Below are positions 62,049 to 64,000 of a DNA stretch of 64,000 bases, piece by piece. The position numbers and the translations under genes are program-made. The notes beneath the pieces are model-generated. The model was not told the origin of the DNA. It saw nothing but the letters and a program-made list of their open reading frames with translations, and made no database searches. The stretch lies in contig NZ_AULM01000005.1 of the NCBI RefSeq assembly GCF_000422285.1, positions 124,001 to 188,000 of the forward strand, read 5' to 3'. Origin of the DNA: Desulfatiglans anilini DSM 4660 (lineage in GTDB: Bacteria; Desulfobacterota; DSM-4660; Desulfatiglandales; Desulfatiglandaceae). Every line of letters begins with the position of its first letter. The stretch's first letter is position 1.

Positions 62049-62180
62049 ATCCGGAAATGAGGATTTTTGGCCAATGTCTAGGAAATCAAGCGTTTGCGCG
62101 GAGGCGGCCTGGTGGTCGCCGCACAATCAAAGGTGCAGTTGGACGCCGAGATGGGCCAAAAAGCCCCTTTCCGGATGGAA
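62049..62180 (+). repeat. Dispersed palindromic repeat, copy H (near full length)
   Basis: Left arm CCGGAAATGAGGATTTTTGG (62051), TCTAGGAAATCAAGCG, CGCGGAGGCGGCCTGGTGG, GCCGCACAATCAA, GGTGCAGTTGGACGCCG and right arm ATGGGCCAAAAAGCCCC-TTTCCGGATGG. Upstream, 61965..61992 carries one hairpin unit (CCCACCGC-TTCG-CGGCGGG) followed by GGTTTGGCCAATAGCTAG, a second partial left part. The gap 61761..62264 otherwise holds the PadR promoter region. Confidence 0.8.
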
Positions 62181-62264
62181 TCTTGTTGACCGGTCGTTTT
62201 ATTGTGTAATATGGGTAGTATCATAGTCTGTAATATTCCGATAAACAATGAGACTTGGTTGAAG

Positions 62265-62810
62265 ATGAAGGCACGGGAATCGGTGGATTATTTGCTCCTT
62301 GGCTCTTTGGCGGCTGGACCGAAGCACGGCTATGAGATTCTGCAGTTCCTCGAACAGCATTTCGGCCCGGCCTGGTATGTCGGCAACAGCCAACTTTATA
62401 CCGTTCTGAAGAGACTCGAGAGGAAACGGCTCGTTTCTTCGGAGGTGAGGTCTCAGGAGAACCGCCCGGCAAAACGGGTGTTTTCCCTCACGGCCGCGGG
62501 CCGATCCGCCTTCCAGACGTGGCTCGGGAAACCTGTGAAACACATCAGGGATATGCGCGTCGAGTTCATCGCCAAGCTTTTCTTCGCGGGGCATATGGAA
62601 ACGCCGGTGCTGCGCCGCCTGATCCTGGCCCAGCAGGATATCCTGAATAAGAGCTCCGAGCGGATCCTCTCCCGTCTCCAAAAGGAACAGGACGGTTTCT
62701 CGCGGCTTATTCTTTCGTCCAAGCTCGCTATGGCCCGATCCTGGACGGCATGGCTCCACGAGAGCGTGGAGCCTTACATCGAAACATTTGGAGGAACCGC
62801 GCATGGATGA
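62265..62810 (+). CDS. PadR family transcriptional regulator
   Basis: 181 residues. Winged-helix start ESVDYLLLGSLAAGPKHGYEILQFLEQ and the wing SQLYTVLKRLERKRLVSS, then the PadR C-terminal helical dimer domain. Starts ATG 62265. Upstream, TTGACC and TAATAT (62186..62212, spacing 15) may be the promoter, and TGTAATAT occurs twice 24 bp apart, a candidate operator. It overlaps the next gene by 8 bp and so probably regulates that operon. Confidence 0.88.
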   Translation: MKARESVDYLLLGSLAAGPKHGYEILQFLEQHFGPAWYVGNSQLYTVLKRLERKRLVSSEVRSQENRPAKRVFSLTAAGRSAFQTWLGKPVKHIRDMRVEFIAKLFFAGHMETPVLRRLILAQQDILNKSSERILSRLQKEQDGFSRLILSSKLAMARSWTAWLHESVEPYIETFGGTAHG

Positions 62811-63528
62811 TATTTTTCAGGAATTGAAACGCCGCTTACTGCAAATAGATGCGGTCCACGGACTTTTGTCCGAATCCTTCAGGGTGACCGCCAGGCCTTT
62901 GTCCGTGGAAGAGGCCGTGGGCCATCCGGAGGAGCAGGATTTTCCTCTCCAAAAAGGAAAAGAATCCCTGATGCAGGCGGAATTCAAAGGCGCTCTCGGG
63001 CAGGCTTTCACCGATCAATACGGCGATTTTCAGGCAAGGCTCGAAGAGATCCTCGAGATGCCGCTCAACAACAATTTCAGGCGTGCGGTTTTCACCGCCT
63101 CGTTGAACGCCTTGATGCGCCATCTTTCCGCGGCCGAAAAAACCATCCATTGCCGGGATCAGGAGCCAAGGCGCTGCGCGGACGAACTCCTGCGCTTCTT
63201 CGAAACCGCCTACCCCGGCGCAAAGATTCTGCAGGTCGGTTTTCAGCCGAGGATGATCGAATCCCTCGGCAAACGCTTCCCCATGCGGGTCCTGGATCTC
63301 GACCCCGACAATATCGGGACTGTCCGTTTCGGTGTGCCGATCGAGGGCCCCGAAGCCCAGGCGGAAGCCAGGCAGTGGGCTGAGGTTCTGCTCGTAACCG
63401 GCACCACCCTCGTCAATGATACCATCGGCGGGTTTCTCGCTGAAAAGCCGGTCGTTTTTTACGGTACGACGATTGCCGGGGGGGCCGCGCTCATGGGATG
63501 GAGGCGCTTCTGCGCCGAGGGCCATTAG
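62803..63528 (+). CDS. DUF364-like (Rossmann-like, putative metal-chelation) protein
   Basis: 241 residues. N-terminal helical part with MPLNNNFRRAVFTASLNALM, then the PF04016-like C-terminal half: KILQVGFQPRMIESLGKRF, LLVTGTTLVNDTI and FYGTTIAGGAALMGW. Members of the family contain a Rossmann-like domain and have been called heavy-metal chelation proteins, without direct proof. It follows PadR and precedes a SufC-like ATPase. Confidence 0.8.
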   Translation: MDDIFQELKRRLLQIDAVHGLLSESFRVTARPLSVEEAVGHPEEQDFPLQKGKESLMQAEFKGALGQAFTDQYGDFQARLEEILEMPLNNNFRRAVFTASLNALMRHLSAAEKTIHCRDQEPRRCADELLRFFETAYPGAKILQVGFQPRMIESLGKRFPMRVLDLDPDNIGTVRFGVPIEGPEAQAEARQWAEVLLVTGTTLVNDTIGGFLAEKPVVFYGTTIAGGAALMGWRRFCAEGH

Positions 63529-63532
63529 CCTC

Positions 63533-63572
63533 TTGCCAAATAGGCTTTTCCCCTGTAGACTTCAAGGTCTAC
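63533..63572 (+). promoter_or_regulatory. Candidate promoter with operator-like dyad before the SufC-like gene
   Basis: TTGCCA (63533..63538) and TAGACT (63556..63561) are 17 bp apart. A perfect inverted repeat GTAGAC-TTCAAG-GTCTAC (63555..63572) covers the -10 box, the position expected for a repressor site or a 5' hairpin. It lies 56 bp before the ATG. Confidence 0.45.
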
Positions 63573-63627
63573 TCTTTATTGCGTTTTCCTGGACACTCCC
63601 CCAAGAAAAATCAAGGAGGTTCGACTC

Positions 63628-64000
63628 ATGCTGCACATCGAGGATCTGCAGGTGGAGCTTGCCGGAAAGTTGATTCTCAAACACATCGACCTGGATATAC
63701 AACCCGGTGAAACCCACATCCTTTTCGGCCCGAATGGTTCCGGTAAGACGTCGCTGCTCATGACGATCATGGGTTATCCTCAGTATCGGGTGGTGCACGG
63801 AAAGATCTTCTTCAAGGGCGAAGACATCACCCATTTGCCGATCAACGAAAGGGCCGCGCTCGGCATCGGGATGTCCTACCAGCGCCCGCCCACCATCCAT
63901 GGTCTCAAGACCCGCCAGATGGTGGAGATCTGCGCCCGGAGCCGGGCAGGCTTGACTGTGGAGGGGCTTGCGGCCCATCTCGCCTTCACCGATTTTCTCG
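63628..64000 (+). CDS. SufC-like Fe-S assembly ATPase (partial, runs off the window)
   Basis: The first 124 residues are present. MLHIEDLQVELAG, Walker [37 protein letters not shown], and the SufC Q-loop GIGMSYQRPPTIHGLK agree with SufC-type ATPases of the archaeal/deltaproteobacterial sort. AAGGAGG lies before ATG 63628. A SufB-like gene would be expected just beyond the window. The Walker B and ABC signature are not visible. Confidence 0.85.
   Translation, partial: MLHIEDLQVELAGKLILKHIDLDIQPGETHILFGPNGSGKTSLLMTIMGYPQYRVVHGKIFFKGEDITHLPINERAALGIGMSYQRPPTIHGLKTRQMVEICARSRAGLTVEGLAAHLAFTDFL

Overview
The window reads as chromosomal DNA of a GC-rich, strictly anaerobic bacterium, most likely a Desulfobacterota (sulfate-reducing or syntrophic deltaproteobacterial) lineage. 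Evidence: a fused Mop-type molybdenum aldehyde oxidoreductase, FAD oxidase/Fe-S/ETF modules, a DsrC/TusE-family protein, a TRAP transporter with a TatT subunit, a DUF4911-MiaB fusion, indolepyruvate:ferredoxin oxidoreductase and a tRNA for selenocysteine. There is no rRNA, CRISPR array, prophage or complete IS element. The taxonomic call is an inference from gene content.

Layout. 0-8 kb: housekeeping and small-function genes (6-phosphofructo-2-kinase-like fragment, BI-1 protein, radical SAM plus 2-hydroxyacyl-CoA-dehydratase-like pair, fbp, response regulator, AI-2E permease, TM2 protein, DUF2284 protein). 8.3-21.6 kb: a metabolic island. A sigma-54 activator is divergent from an operon with a -24/-12 promoter (10474..10489) and a perfect palindrome about 280 bp upstream of it. 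The operon encodes FAD oxidase, CCG-type Fe-S protein, second FAD oxidase, EtfA, EtfB, Mo-hydroxylase, one-cysteine TusE-like protein and cysteine desulfurase. I read it as oxidation of an unknown alcohol, hydroxy acid or aldehyde, with electrons leaving through ETF/Fe-S; the last two genes may supply sulfur to the molybdenum cofactor. 22-28 kb: selC, asd and a TRAP cluster. 28-40.6 kb: rmlD-like, J-domain, 2,4-dienoyl-CoA-reductase-like enzyme, livKHMGF, a ParB-like/SPL-like radical SAM pair, NifU-like and hbd.

40.8-52.8 kb: a COX24-like micro-protein, a GGDEF regulator and a long tightly overlapping minus-strand operon (FrhB-like, iorA, iorB, PHP, APH-like, P-loop kinase, ade, nadK, miaB), interrupted once by two copies of a repeat. 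53-57.5 kb: lytic transglycosylase, purine salvage genes, an ATP-grasp protein and an FmdB zinc ribbon. 57.7-57.9 kb: a small membrane protein whose in-frame TGA, followed by a SECIS-like hairpin, predicts a selenoprotein. 58-61.8 kb: an ATP synthase Fo-only cluster with two c subunits: one normal with a sodium-type ligand set, and one a 326-residue fourfold c protein in which three of four ion-binding glutamates are glutamine. 62-64 kb: PadR regulator, DUF364-like protein and the start of a SufC-like ATPase.

The most striking non-coding structure is a family of roughly 115-145 bp imperfect palindromes, eight copies in 64 kb and all intergenic, resembling ERIC elements in architecture but not in sequence. 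In at least two copies the left arm is interrupted by a cassette of small GC-rich hairpins. The three points I would follow first are the fourfold c subunit, the small selenoprotein and this repeat family.
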